Assembly (NCBI RefSeq): GCF_000499385.1
Contig: NW_013654191.1
Coordinates: 100,880 to 164,879, forward strand
Direction of reading: 5' to 3'
DNA length: 64,000 nt
DNA from: Eimeria necatrix
Lineage: Eukaryota; Apicomplexa; Conoidasida; Eucoccidiorida; Eimeriidae
The notes beneath the pieces were generated by a model, which was not told the origin of the DNA, ran no database searches, and saw nothing but the letters and a program-made list of their open reading frames with translations. Position numbers and translations under genes: made by a program. Positions 1 to 11,559 of this stretch are shown here, piece after piece. The stretch's first letter is position 1. Every line of letters begins with the position of its first letter.

Positions 1-3000
1 AGCTTTGAAAGCTCCGACGCAGACCCATTGTGGCTTGTGGGTGCAGCTCCAGAAATTCTCCAAGATTTGCCATATGGGCCTAAAGTAGATGTGTTTAGCT
101 CGGGAGTTATTCTTTTTACTCTTCTGGCTGGCTTTCCTCCATTTAGGGGACAGAATGTTAAGGAGATACTGAAGAGGAATCTCAGGTAAGCGCTGCTCCA
201 TGAACCGTTACTTGTGAACCGTGAATCCTGTAGCTGTGGTTAGGCATTGCAGTGGAGAAGCCTAAAGGACGTACAGAAAACCTTCAAATTTATTCTATAC
301 CTTAAACACCAGAATAACACCTGGAAATACAATTTGAAGCCAAGCATTACTTAGTAAATCCTTGCGGATTTAATCTACACGGCTTGAAGGCGGATGCAAC
401 CTCGTTGCTATGTTCGGGTTTCCATTTTTTGCTAACAATAAGGGCTCTGCTTGCTCAGTGATTCAAAGAAATCGAAAAACAGGCTTGCATGCTATTGCTC
501 CGGCGTGCCGTCGCAATCGACAGACCAAACAAATTCTTGTTTTTCAAGGAGTCATTCTTCGTACTTCAGCCCTTCAATGCAGCGTGTTTTGTCTAATGTG
601 TTGGGATCTGCAAAAGCCGTGCTAAAGTACATCAGCATCTACGTCTGTTGTGTACCTTTTTTTTTTGCTCTGCGCCTGTCTAATTTTACTGCTTGCCATC
701 GTTAGTTTCACTGAGTGCCCTCAAGATGCACACACGCTGCCGTCCCGCGTGCGCTTTATGCTCTGCGCGCACAAAAGGCGTTGAGGTGTCTCTTCAGGTG
801 CCAGCTAGCATTCACTCACCCGACTTGGAGTCGCATCAGTCACTCCGCCAAAGATCTTATTGGCTGGATGTGCTCACGACAGCAAGCGCGTCGCTGTGCT
901 GCAGTGCAGGCGCTGACACATCCTTGGTTTTACAGGATACCTAGACCTATAGGTGGTGCTGCAGAAACTGGTGCAAAGCCACCAGTGCCGGCAGCAGCGG
1001 CAGCAACAGCTGAGCCAAAGATTGATGCACGAAAATCGCCTTCGACGGGACCGGGGGCACCAAAAGCAACGGCAGCAGTAGCAACAGTAGCTGTAGGAGG
1101 AGGAGCTTCACGACCACTTGCGACGGCCTCGACGCCGAAGAACATGCAACAGAAATTGCAAGCGCAGCATCAACCGCAACGTCATCTTTACCATGACCAT
1201 CACTACCAGCAGGAGCTGCAGCAACATCACCTTGAGAAGCTTCACCAGGAGCACGAGCAGCAGCTTTCCACTTCTTTTGGTGAACAGCAGAGCAACTGCT
1301 CGGGCCGGTTGAAGCAGCCCGGACAGGGGCCCCGCGGGATGCCCCCTGAGTCAGTCATATTAGAGCAGCACAAAGATACATCATTCTTCAACAGCGCTCC
1401 TCCAGGGGGTCCCCACCGGTCTGACGGGGAGAAGGGGAGAGACAACAGCATAATTTTAGAAGGCAAAGACAGTCAAGACGATGCTCATGTTCGCAGTCTC
1501 CGGCGCAAGCAAGCAGTAAGACCCCGCCTGTTGCCCACTACATTACCCCATCCCGCATACAGTTGGCGAGCTAGTTAGGTACTTTTTAGGCAACTAGACA
1601 GCAAATGGGAATGTTTTTAGGTTGCCGGGTACTTAAAAGCGAAAGAAGCAAAAGAAGAGCTTATGGGGTAGGGCTTCTGGTAGTCACGGCGTAGAGGGAA
1701 GGCGAATATTAATGAGCTAGCCAACTAGAGAGCCACCTTCTAGAGGTGTCGATAACTACTGACACTTCCAAGCAGTAAAGCAGTTTGGAGCGTCGCATGG
1801 GCATACACAGTGGCCACTGCTGAGGAGGGAACATGCAAATGTGGAGAAACGGGGTGCACGTGCGCGACTGGGATCCTCCACGCGACACTAAAAACGCCTA
1901 GACTAACGCTATACTGTGAATTGAAGGTCTGGGTTTGTTTTCCAGGTTTCGAAAAAGTCGTCCGGTGCAGCAAAGACTGCAACGGGGGCTTCACCACGTG
2001 ATGAACGCCCCGAAGCAGTAACAGCAGCAGCAGTAGCCGATCGTTTTCGTTCAATGGAGTGTGAGGAGAAGGACGGTGGCCGTCTATTCACGTCCAAAGC
2101 TTCAGCAGTCGATCCACCCCCAGCGGCAGACGCGGCAGTAGCGGCAGCAGCGGCAACAGCAGTGACAGCAGCAGCAACTGCTGGCGTTTTGGCCGCAGCT
2201 GCTCGCTTGTCTCTGCAGCAGCAGCAGCAGCAGAAGCAGGAGCAGGAGCAGGAGCAGCAACATATCGCTATCTCTTCGTGCAGTAGCGCCGTACCCCCGA
2301 TTCCTTCTTTCCAGTTGTCATTAGCAGCAGTAAGGGCATCGAGAGCCCCGGCCGCTGATGTGATATGTGAGCTGATCCCGACAGGCGGCAATAGCAGCAA
2401 CAGCAAGGGGCTTCTCACTCCCTGTTCTTCAACCTTCTTAGAATGGAGGGGACTTCCAGCAGATGTCTTAGAGACACCAGCTTATCTCTGTTGTGAGAAG
2501 AGCGCCATCGCTGCAGCAACACGTCCAGCAGCAGCAACGGCAAACGCAGCAGCAATAGCAGCAGCAGGCGTAGAAGGGCAAAACCCTACGGCTGAGGAGG
2601 ATATACGTACTCGCAGTCCTACATCAAGTGACTCAACATTCGCCTCTCCAACAGCAGCGGCATTTGGCCGTCTGTGCTTGTCCCCCATATCTCCCTATTC
2701 CAATGCAGACCCAAGGGAGAAACCTCAGAATAGTTATGTCCAAGACAACAGCAAATGCTTATCTGGATCATCCGATTATTCTGGTGACACGCCCTGCGGA
2801 GACGCTCAAAATTTGGCTCCAACGAGTCCCAGCTACCAAAGAGCTTATCAGGTGCCGCTAGAAGGCTTCGCCGATGCACCAACTAAGCAGCAGTTGAATG
2901 ACCCTTTCGCGCACTCTTGTGTGTTTTCTGCTGAGCCCAAGGGAGAAGAAAGTACAAAAACGCTTGAGGGTCAGAATGTGGCGGAAAGGTTTGCTCCCGA

Positions 3001-4387
3001 TACAGCCATATCAAAGACCTCCGTTGACCCCAAGAAGTTAGGGGATAGAGATAGCGGGCGTGTTGACTATGCTGATGCGGGACGGAACTTGGTGGGCACC
3101 TTAGCGGACCCTCAAAAGGCATCAGACGAATTTCATGGGTCGCGATCTTGTCAAGCTGGTAAACCTGCTGCGATGAATGGCTGCTGCTCAGCTCATCCAC
3201 AAGACAACCAACAGCAGCATCAGCCGCAGATAAATCAACAGTTGCAGCTGATGGTAAAGAAAACCTTCGTCACCGTGTCTAACGCAGGAGACGGCCTTCT
3301 GGATAGACCGATGGGTGTGGAGCCCCACGAGAGTCGCCCCACGGCAGAACTCTGTAAACCGTGCTGTACAGAGGATAACTGTGGAAGTTGCCAGTGGGGC
3401 TCCTCAAACACCAATGGAAGCCATTTCACACCTGTGAAGAATGATATTTGGGAGAAAGAGAGTTCTCGTCGAAGTTCCGAGGATTCAGGTTGTCGGAGCC
3501 CCTGTCGGAGCCCCTCTGCAGATGATATGGAGCACCATAATACACGAAAGCGATGTCCTCAAACTGAGGCCTCCCAGTTTTGTGCAGACCAGCAGTGTCT
3601 TCCCGAGGGCCAAAATTTTGGCTGGACGAAAGGGGCAAATGCCAGTGCCGGGGATTCTCAATGCAGGGGTAGTCCATCCTCCTCGGAGGGCTCCCGCACG
3701 CTGCGCATGCAGGTTTCACGGAAGATACGTGCTCATCGCTACCTTGTCCCTGGACCGCAGAGCTTGGTGAGAAACACCACACGAGCACTAAAGAAGTCTA
3801 CTGAGGGCATGATAAGGCCTTTAGCGCCTCCTTGCATCTATGAAGAAGACGGGCCCCCTCAAGAGCCCTCCAATACAGCCAGGGACCTGGAAGCAGCGAA
3901 GGCGCAGCTTCCAAGGGGCTTGGGGGGAGGCAGCGTCAGTAAAACAAACGAAAGAGATGACTACTATCGCGATTTCAAAGAGCTGCACTGCGCTTCCAGG
4001 AAGGGCTCTGTGCAGTCACCCACGGACTTCCACCGAAGGGGCTCAACGCGGAGGCATCCCGTTGGTGATCTCGGGGCTGCGAGAATAGCTGATGGCGCAA
4101 CCGGTTCGGACAATACTTACGAACGGTCTCTGCAGGTCCGCAGCACCAGCAATACCAGCACGAGCACCAGCAGTAGTAGTAGCAGCGGCATTCGCAGCAG
4201 CAGGAGCTGCAGCAACAATAGTAGTGGTAAGAGTCGGAGTGTGCTGCCCCTTCTTTCTGTGCAGTTTCGCTTGTCTGAGATAATGGCCTTGCCGTTCCTC
4301 AATAAAGTTGCTTCGGCTTTGGGTGCTCGCGACTGGCTGAGGGCAAAAGTACAAAGCAGCCCCAGGAATCCTCCGGAGCAGCTCTAA
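1..4387 (+). CDS. CAMK-like protein kinase, 3' part, with very long low-complexity tail
   Basis: The 5' end lies outside the window. Exons: ..1-185, 798-1515, 1946-4387 (TAA). Junctions are GTAAG/CTTCAG (phase 2) and GTAAGA/TTTCCAG (phase 0). Exon 1 encodes the kinase segment GAAPEIL, then [18 protein letters not shown] (subdomain IX, Asp conserved) and GFPPFRGQN (X). Exon 2 completes subdomain XI with SAKDLI and ALTHPWF, including its Arg, which places it in the calcium/calmodulin-dependent kinase group. After the kinase fold come about 190 residues rich in Ala, Gln and His, then 813 residues in exon 3 with runs of Ala, Gln/Glu, Ser and Asn. No EF hand is visible, so it is not an ordinary CDPK as far as can be seen. 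The T-P of the usual activation-loop end (GTPxYxAPE) is absent here. Junction 1 is certain from homology; junction 2 rests on open frame and phase. The gene might instead stop at 1578. Confidence 0.75.
2215..2262 (+). repeat. CAG/GAG-type trinucleotide run
   Basis: An imperfect CAG, then AAGCAGGAGCAG run inside exon 3 of the kinase gene encodes a Gln/Glu tract. Similar GCA runs at about 2105-2200 and 2520-2575 encode Ala tracts. Such homopolymer-coding runs are typical of Eimeria-like coccidian genes. Confidence 0.8.
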
Positions 4388-5628
4388 ATGGAGGCATTTT
4401 ACGGAACCCTTTGGTGTAGGCCTCCGCCTTTTCAGGAGCCCTCGGAAGAGGGGGCTTTTTTGGAGGACGAAATAGTGGAAAGAGAGTCATAGGAAGGGCC
4501 TTAGTGACAAGAAAAAAGACAAGGAGGCACACAATAAGTCTGGAAGCTCTTCAGTCCTTTTCAGCTCAGAAGATTATTGCATAAGCGCGAAGCTTTATGC
4601 CCGAAACCCTTAACCGAGGACATGCTTTTTCGTCGCTTTAGTCTGGTTTTTTCGATTTCATTTCTCCGCTCGTCGGGCGGCACTATTTGTATTTATTTTT
4701 CGTGTTGCTACAATCATATGAAACTGTAAAACTGAGTGGCAGTTTGCAAACATTTATGTTGGAACTGCAGCTTCTTTCTGTTGTTAGGAAGTACCGGAAG
4801 TTCCTCACTTTGCACAATGATGATTGTTGTATTTGTTTTCCCCCTCCTTTGCGTTTACTCCTTGGTTTTTCGCGTACATGCGCAGGGCCTCCCCTGGCCA
4901 TGACAGTGGCTCTGGTGCTACGGTTGCTGGTGATTTTGCTATTGCTGCTACACTTCGCCATGTTGCTGCAGCTTGTGCAGCTGCAAGCGCTTCTTTTGCT
5001 ACCTCTGCTGGTGCACCTTTCAATGCTGCTGTTTGTGCTACAAGCTGCTGCTTCTCTTTATGATGTCACTGCGAGTTTACTGTTGCGATCACTTGCAGCG
5101 CAACTAGTGCTACTGGTGCTATTGCTAGTACTGCTGTTAGCACTGCTAGTAGTGTCGGTGGTGTTACGATCGCGGCCAACAACAGTGCCGGTGCTTACTT
5201 ATCCCAGCCGAAGCGGATCACGCTGCAAATAGTGCAGTGCTCACGCCCGACGGCCTTGGAGAGACGGGACCCTAATTCCCACAGCAAGCTTACAAGCATA
5301 CCATGACAAAGGAACTAGAGCAGGTAAGAGACAATGTGTCTCCTTTCTCTGTCTGGCGCCCTCTCCCTGTCTACTAGGCGCGAGCAGATGAAGAAAAGCA
5401 AATGAAGGGTGGGCTTTGTAGTATTCTACAGCCTCTTGCACGTGATGCAGGGGTCCCCTGGGGACTCCCCCGGGGGCCATTGGAGGCGCACCATAGGAGA
5501 CATCATAAGAGGCCCTTCGGGTTCTTTATAAAATTTTTAGGGACCTCAAACGCCCCCTTATGATACCTTCGGGTGCTTCCGGGTGGCCACTACGCGGCGA
5601 TTAGTGCCAGACTCGTCCAGTTTTCCTA
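4388..5628. other. Convergent intergenic stretch; simple-sequence open frame at 4824-5303
   Basis: This lies between the kinase stop and the nucleoredoxin stop on the other strand. From about 4885 to 5200 the plus strand is a degenerate GCT/ACT/GTG-rich sequence. One frame reads Ala/Ser/Thr/Gly-rich from 4824 to 5303 with a single in-frame TGA at 5061-5063; a second frame reads as almost pure Leu/Val. The composition explains both, and no start, splice sites or domain support a gene. It could be a decayed exon or a simple-sequence 3' UTR. Confidence 0.5.
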
Positions 5629-8600
5629 CTACTCCGGCAAAGTTATGGGCTTCCCCTCCAATTCGTCGTTCCTGAACTTAGTTACGAACTCCAAAACGTT
5701 CTCTTTTGTGACTTCTCGATTGCCATGGGGGAAGGCGTACACCTTTTGGCTATAGATATCAAGGATCAGCTGCACACATGTCTCAAAACCGAACCACTAA
5801 GCCATCAACGCTAAGAGCTGGGCAACTTATCTTACAAACTAAAACTTGAATCCAAATCTTCACATACAGGGTCTTCAGTCTTACACTCTGAAGCCCTGAA
5901 GGCGGAGCAGTTCACAGAGTGGAGAATGCTGTTTGTGGGTTCCATGCGTAATGATACACCAAAGTTTGCGTCAACCACATCTTACCAGAGAAACTTTAGA
6001 TTTTGCGTAGGAAGATGGCGAGAGGCCTTCTTTACAAATGTGACGTAGCGCCGAAGTCCTGGGAGAGGAGCCCTTGGCTGTGAGGAATTGAGGAACGGGG
6101 CCCACCGAAGTTCCTGTCTCCGTCGCTTTCAGAGACACCGCAACTTCTTCCAGCACCTGACGTCGCAACGACTTGCTTTAAAAGGGCACGCTTTGAGCCC
6201 TAGACGCAGTTGGGCTAATTATGAACTAAGAACTAAACAGTCGGAAACGTCAAAACGGTTAACTAGAGCCCCGACCCCAGGACCTAAAGCGTACACTCCC
6301 AAATCCTACACCCTAGGTCATCTACAGTAGATACTAAAGTCAAAAGTGTGAATTTCGAAGACTCTGATCCTAGACGCAAACCCTGAGGCTCTGTCCTGAA
6401 AGACTACTGCTACAACAGCAATGATTACGACGAGGGTCAGATGCACGGAACCCTTAGCAGTTTGCCCTTTGTGCATGTGAGAGGTTGACAGTGCATGCTT
6501 TACTTTCAGCGTCTCGCGTTGAGTTTCTTCGTCAGCTAAGTCGAGGAAAGCAAGAACAACTGGTTCTTCCGCCACAATCTCTAGAGCCTCGTCTATATCC
6601 CTGACGGGTTTTTCCTTCCAGGGGAACTGTGCTCCCTCTCCGTCCCGCAAAATTGCAGAAACACCTCGACGCGTCAAAATTTCTCCCCTTGGCGACACCC
6701 AAATCAGTGTCGGCAAAGAACGAACCCCCAAAGCATCCTGCACAAGATAACAGCAGCTTCCCATACTCCAAAAAGTAAAGCAATCAGTACTATTTGGCAT
6801 ACGGGATACAATAACCTGTAACAAACAGTAAACATAAGAACAGCGAAGTACTATTTGCGTTCCATTATTTCATCCACACATACTCGTACACCTATAGAGA
6901 TCCACGAAACTGCAATGTAGATCTACATTTATCGAAGACGAATTAAAAGGCGGACTTGCGCTAGCGCTCTTGTGGCGGTTCGACTGAATGGCACGGCAAG
7001 CCAATCCATTTTACTGAAATAATTTTTGAATGATTCTTCGTCTCTGTCATTCGAGACGAAAACCACCTCCACCGGTTCCCCTCTTTCTCTCAGCTTCTTC
7101 ACGGTTTCTGACAACTTAGGTGTGAAATTCCGACACGGCCCACACCAAGAGGCGCTGAAGTATATGCCAACCGTCTTACCGGCTAAGGAGGACTAAACAG
7201 AAAAAAAACAAAAAGAGATCCTCAAAAGGAACTGGAGTCGGACGCACAGACAAATATGAAGGCATGAATTCACAAGAACAGGCGCAGTCAAAAGTTGACC
7301 TACAAACGCGCGATAATTTTTCGCAGGGCATCCAGATGGTTTGCTGTGTGTGCGTGTGTTTATTTGCGTGTGTGTGTGTCTGTCTCTGTCTCTCTCTGTA
7401 TGTGTGTGTGTGCGTGCGTGTGTGTGTGTTTGTGTGTTTGTATGATTGCTGATTAGTGTATGTATCTGTTTCCCAGTGTGCGTGTCACACAGGGTCCACA
7501 GCTTCTCCTTTGTTGTCGATGAGTTTGTCCCCAAGAAGTTGCAGTGGGTCCTTCTTAGGCCAAGGAAAGCCCAAAGGGTCGGCGAGCATAGAAGAGTAAG
7601 CTTGAGGGTTAAGCACCCTCCCATTGTCCTCTAACAGCACAATATGGGGTAAAGAAGAAACCCTGAACCGCCTATACAAGGAACGTAGGCGGGCACGGCC
7701 CTCTGAGTCATCAAAGGGCACTGCGTGCCTGCACGCACACCGTAGCACCAAGCTAGTCACAGCCACTGCAGCCTTGAGCGGAACTCCTCAGTCCTTGAAC
7801 GTTTTGACCCTAAAGTGTAAAGTATCACAGCGAAGATAAGAACCACAACGACACAAGTGCTTTGATGAGCTAGGATTTAAAAATTGTGCTTATTACCAGG
7901 GCATTGTGTGGAACAGAGATGCTGCATCTGCAGTTGAGTCATCTGCCGACACAAAAACAACATTTAACTTCTTGCCCTTCTTCCTCGCGGCTTCAACTAT
8001 GGACTTCAACCGGGGAGTAAAAGGGACATAACCCTTGGTCTGCAGGTGCAAAGATAAAACCTCCACGAAGCCATTAATCCATGGGTGCAACTGTCAGCCG
8101 TAAACTACAAACTCTTGACGATTGGAAAAACGTGTAGCTTGCTGACAATGTGATTGCTACCTCGAGTATTTGTTCCACGCCTTTGCCAGTAAAGTAGAGA
8201 GCCGTGATACTTCCAGGTTCCCCAAGTGCATCGGCTGTCGCTGTCTCTTGAGGAGCGGCGGCTCCCGTCAGTTTTGAAATAAATCCCTGGGGCTTCTGCA
8301 TTTCTTCAGTGTTGGTTAGCAACACAGGGCCCAGAAGACGGCTGAAGGGAGTAGATGGGCCAGGAGCCCCCAAGCGTGCCCTCCTCTTCTTCCTCAAGTA
8401 ATCCCGTGTCAGTCGCAGACCCACAGCACCTGTAAACCCAAAACCCTCAATACAACAAAGGCTTGAGATTTTCTCCCTTACGCGCGCCTCGAGAACATAA
8501 CGAGTCAAAGCTTCGTCACTGTTCATAGCAATTTTGGCGGCGCGGTGATTGCTGTTGCAACCGTTAAACGTTAAAGCCGCTCCTCGTCTGATAGAGGCAG

Positions 8601-8888
8601 TGCATAAGTGTGCGATTTGCGTGTGGCTTGCTTCCAAAAGGGGCAAGAAGCCTACAGTGCAGACGTACCTACAGCAGCAACACCTCCGATACAAATAAGA
8701 GCCTTGGCTGCGCTACAAGACACCAGTGGCAAATAATCACTTCGAAGCCCCACCACTTCTGCATCTTCTTTATCGTCACTCAACTCGTTGCTGGGCACGC
8801 GAGAAGCAAATGCAACGGGTCCCGGTGAAGGACCCCTCCTAAACCGCCAAAGCACGAGTAAACAAAGGAGGCGCAAATCCACCACCAT
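5629..8888 (-). CDS. Nucleoredoxin-like protein, three thioredoxin folds, membrane anchored
   Basis: Eight exons: 8669-8888, 8161-8429, 7897-8090, 7491-7728, 6956-7192, 6504-6737, 5986-6156, 5629-5769 (TAG); 567 residues, all junctions in phase. After the Met at 8888 there is a hydrophobic start and a membrane segment at about residues 61-80 ([20 protein letters not shown]), followed by KKRRAR. Domain 1 has ALYF, FTPRL and VVFVSADD, but an insert replaces the redox motif. Domain 2 has [17 protein letters not shown] (WCGPC at about 323-327), [11 protein letters not shown] and WLAVPF. Domain 3 lacks CxxC, as in animal nucleoredoxin, and ends [18 protein letters not shown]. The family reduces disulfides in partner proteins; here only domain 2 looks redox-active. 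The donors at 7490 (GTGTGA) and 6955 (GTCCGC) are weak but needed for phase. The true N terminus is uncertain because an upstream exon may exist. Confidence 0.85.
7340..7445. repeat. TG-rich microsatellite
   Basis: An imperfect TGTG/CGTG/TCTC simple repeat lies wholly inside the intron (7193-7490) between exons 4 and 5 of the nucleoredoxin-like gene. It creates spurious open frames on both strands. Confidence 0.9.
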
Positions 8889-11559
8889 AGTAAACGCAGA
8901 CCCTGAAATTGCAGCACTTGGTATGTCGGCAGTCTGTACAGAAATGGGTAAAGACTTGCCAGCTTCTTTTGCGAGCTCTGATCGGATGTGAAGAATTTTC
9001 AGAGAGAGAAGCCGCAGGAGCAGGTGCTGGCGGCGTGTTCGCTACGATCGTCGCCAAAAGGCCGTCAAACGGAGCCCTCCCCAAGAGCTCCCCATTTCCT
9101 CTCCACGCAGAAGAGAAGAGACCATCCGGAGTGAGACAGTCTGCTCCATTCTGCAGACTAGAATTAAGCTGCAGAAGCAGACACCGCAAAAGAGTGAGCA
9201 ACGTTTGAATGTGCACCGAGCGTTTGCATGTATGCACTTGGACTCGCACGCCTAGGCATGTTAAGAGGAAACAACTCAGGAACCACGGAATCGAGCGGTC
9301 AACCAAAGTATCCAAACCAAAACACGGAGTCTCACGAGATGCAGTGGCTGGAAGGTGCGCAATTTGCTGATGGCTTGTTCCTACCGCCGATACAAAGGGC
9401 AAAATGCTCAAACACAGCAACAGCAGCCTCCTCAGAAACACTGACGACAAGCCCATTGTCATGTGTCTTTCCTTCTCTATAATTTGGCTGCTTTTAATAC
9501 TTCGACTCGGAGGCGGGGTACGGAAACAGCCATGGGCTGATGGGAAGGCTTGAAGTGAGAAAAAACAAAACCTCTCGAGAGTTTCAGTCCGGCGTAGTTC
9601 TCGTTAAGGGCTCAGCATCATTAATTCTTGAATAATACCTATATAAACTAACAAAAGGAAAAATGTCTCCCTAGAGGAAAAAGAAGGAGCACAGTGCACA
9701 GTCGATAAACGGTAGGACCTCCTTCAAGTGGGGGCGAGTCGGCGGCGGGGGGTACACGAAAAAGTGGAGAAGACAAAGTTGTAAACGTCAAAGAAGTAAG
9801 GGCCAAATAAAAATAGAGAGATATTTTCTGGAATAAAAAGCCCAAATCTTCGCGTTTCCATTGAAGAGCCAAAAGGAAAGAAAGGGATGGAGGGCTGCAT
9901 GCGGCCAATCGAAGCAGCGCCGACAGTGATGATTGTACCCCACAAGTTATGAATATATGCTCTTCTCTCACGATACTCTCAGCGAATAGCTATTTCTTTT
10001 GTTTATTCTGGCTACGTAGGGGCAAGTACCAGCGGGAAAGGCGATGTTGGCCCCTTCTATCTTCGGAGTTTCCCATTGGAGCACCCTAAAAGCGCTCTTG
10101 GGGACTCCAGCGTAGGCACAGTGCGGAAAAGTTGCAGAATCACGTGGTTTTCCAGCCCCTTCTTCCCGGTATTTGACCACAGTTATACCCCGCACAGCAA
10201 CTAGTCGGCTGGGAAGTCACGAAGCCCATAGCGGCGCAGCTGCCTCACAACCCACTGGAGGCTGCGCAGCGTCATGTGACAAAACATATACTTTTGGCCA
10301 TATTCTGCCGAATTTGGGCAAATTCACTGTTGCGTAACGGGCTAGTGCCCTACTGCTCACAGGGCCAGAGGCTCATTGGCGGCCTAGGAGTATAAACAAA
10401 CAGTGACTGACTATTAAAACATGTAGCGTGACTGGATAGCATCGGGGTCGCACTGGACTGTCTAGAAGAGCTTTCAACAGGTGTTTAAGTCCATGAAGTG
10501 CTAGGGTCCTGTAACATCAAGTCAAGGCGCTGTGTGGGCTTACGCTGCGTGCGCCTCACCAGTGAATAAACCTGGGTGCGTACGCCGCACCAGTGAATGG
10601 ACCCTCGACGGGGCTCACAGTAAATCCGTTGTGCAAATGATGCTGACGAAGATATGCCTCACTTCACTAATCGGTGTCTCGGTGACGCCCCATCCTCACG
10701 CTGTCCCCTTTGCAAATCCGCTGCCAGGTGCCGGATGGGTATTTCCCCGGCAGTACTCGGCCCTTGTCAAACTAAGCATATCCTAGTTTCTATCAGTTGC
10801 GCTCATACTTTATCAAGTGGTGGGTATGACTCTGTGGAACCCTACCTAGACAATGGCGACAACCATTCTCCACATCAAGTTCGTCCTTGCCTAAAGACGA
10901 ACATGCAACTGGAAAGGCACCACCAAAGTTACGTCTTCTTGATGAATAAGAAACTTATTCACTTCCCTCCGAAAGACGGGCTATGCGTTTCTCCTGCTGT
11001 ATTAGCCACTGGATCTCGGGGGAAGTTGGCGTACGCGTATATAATTTTCTTCCTCTGTCGATAGATACGACGAAATGGTCTTAAGAAATAGACAGCTCTG
11101 CGGACCACACTCCGGGAATGCAAGAGCAGCCGTGCAGCTAAAGTGCGAAGTCTTCTAAAACTTCACTCGGGAGTCTTGAATAACCTCTAAACAGCATAAA
11201 ACGAAGGGTACTGCTGCCTCCGCCCGTCATAGCTACGACGATTGCGAGACGAAAAAGAATTGAAGGGAGACAGCGTTTACGTGGAATGAAGAATAGAGAA
11301 ACAATGAAAAACAACGAAGACTCAAGCGAGCTGCACCCTGGTCACCCGTCTACAGACAGAACATGGCCCTCCCTCTAAAATACGAGCAAGTACGAACAAG
11401 TAACAGCGACGGCAATATCACGAGGCACGCTAGCACATGCATTTACATGGCACACTGACGCGCACAGGCACACTGCGAAGTGTGCAAAACCTGAGTATGA
11501 AGATGCATATGGAAGGGGAAATGTGTAGAGATACAGGCGGCACTTGCACGCCCCTCTAC
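8889..11559. other. Intergenic region with possible signal-peptide exon at 9385-9462
   Basis: On the minus strand, ATG at 9462 opens 26 codons of a clear signal peptide (FLRRLLLLCLSILPFVSA) ending at a GTAGGA donor (exon 9385-9462). A possible next exon starts at 9168 after a TTCTGCAG acceptor (LNSSLQNGADCLTPDG...) and continues to about 8945. I could not join either in phase to the exon at 8888, so they may be leader exons of the nucleoredoxin-like gene or a separate small gene. From 9483 to 11559 I see no supportable gene. Two copies of CACCAGTGAAT sit at about 10557 and 10588. Confidence 0.4.

Noticed and set aside
1909..2418. Minus-strand Ala/Ser/Cys-rich open frame opposite the kinase tail
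   Set aside because: It is the shadow of the CAG-rich plus-strand exon; its composition follows from the repeat and it has no start context or splice support.
4687..5232. Plus-strand Leu/Val-rich frame that looks like a membrane protein
   Set aside because: The hydrophobicity comes from CTG/GTG simple sequence; another frame of the same DNA is Ala/Thr-rich, and no domain or junction supports it.
7193..7634. Several open frames on both strands around the TG repeat
   Set aside because: They are products of the microsatellite inside the nucleoredoxin intron.
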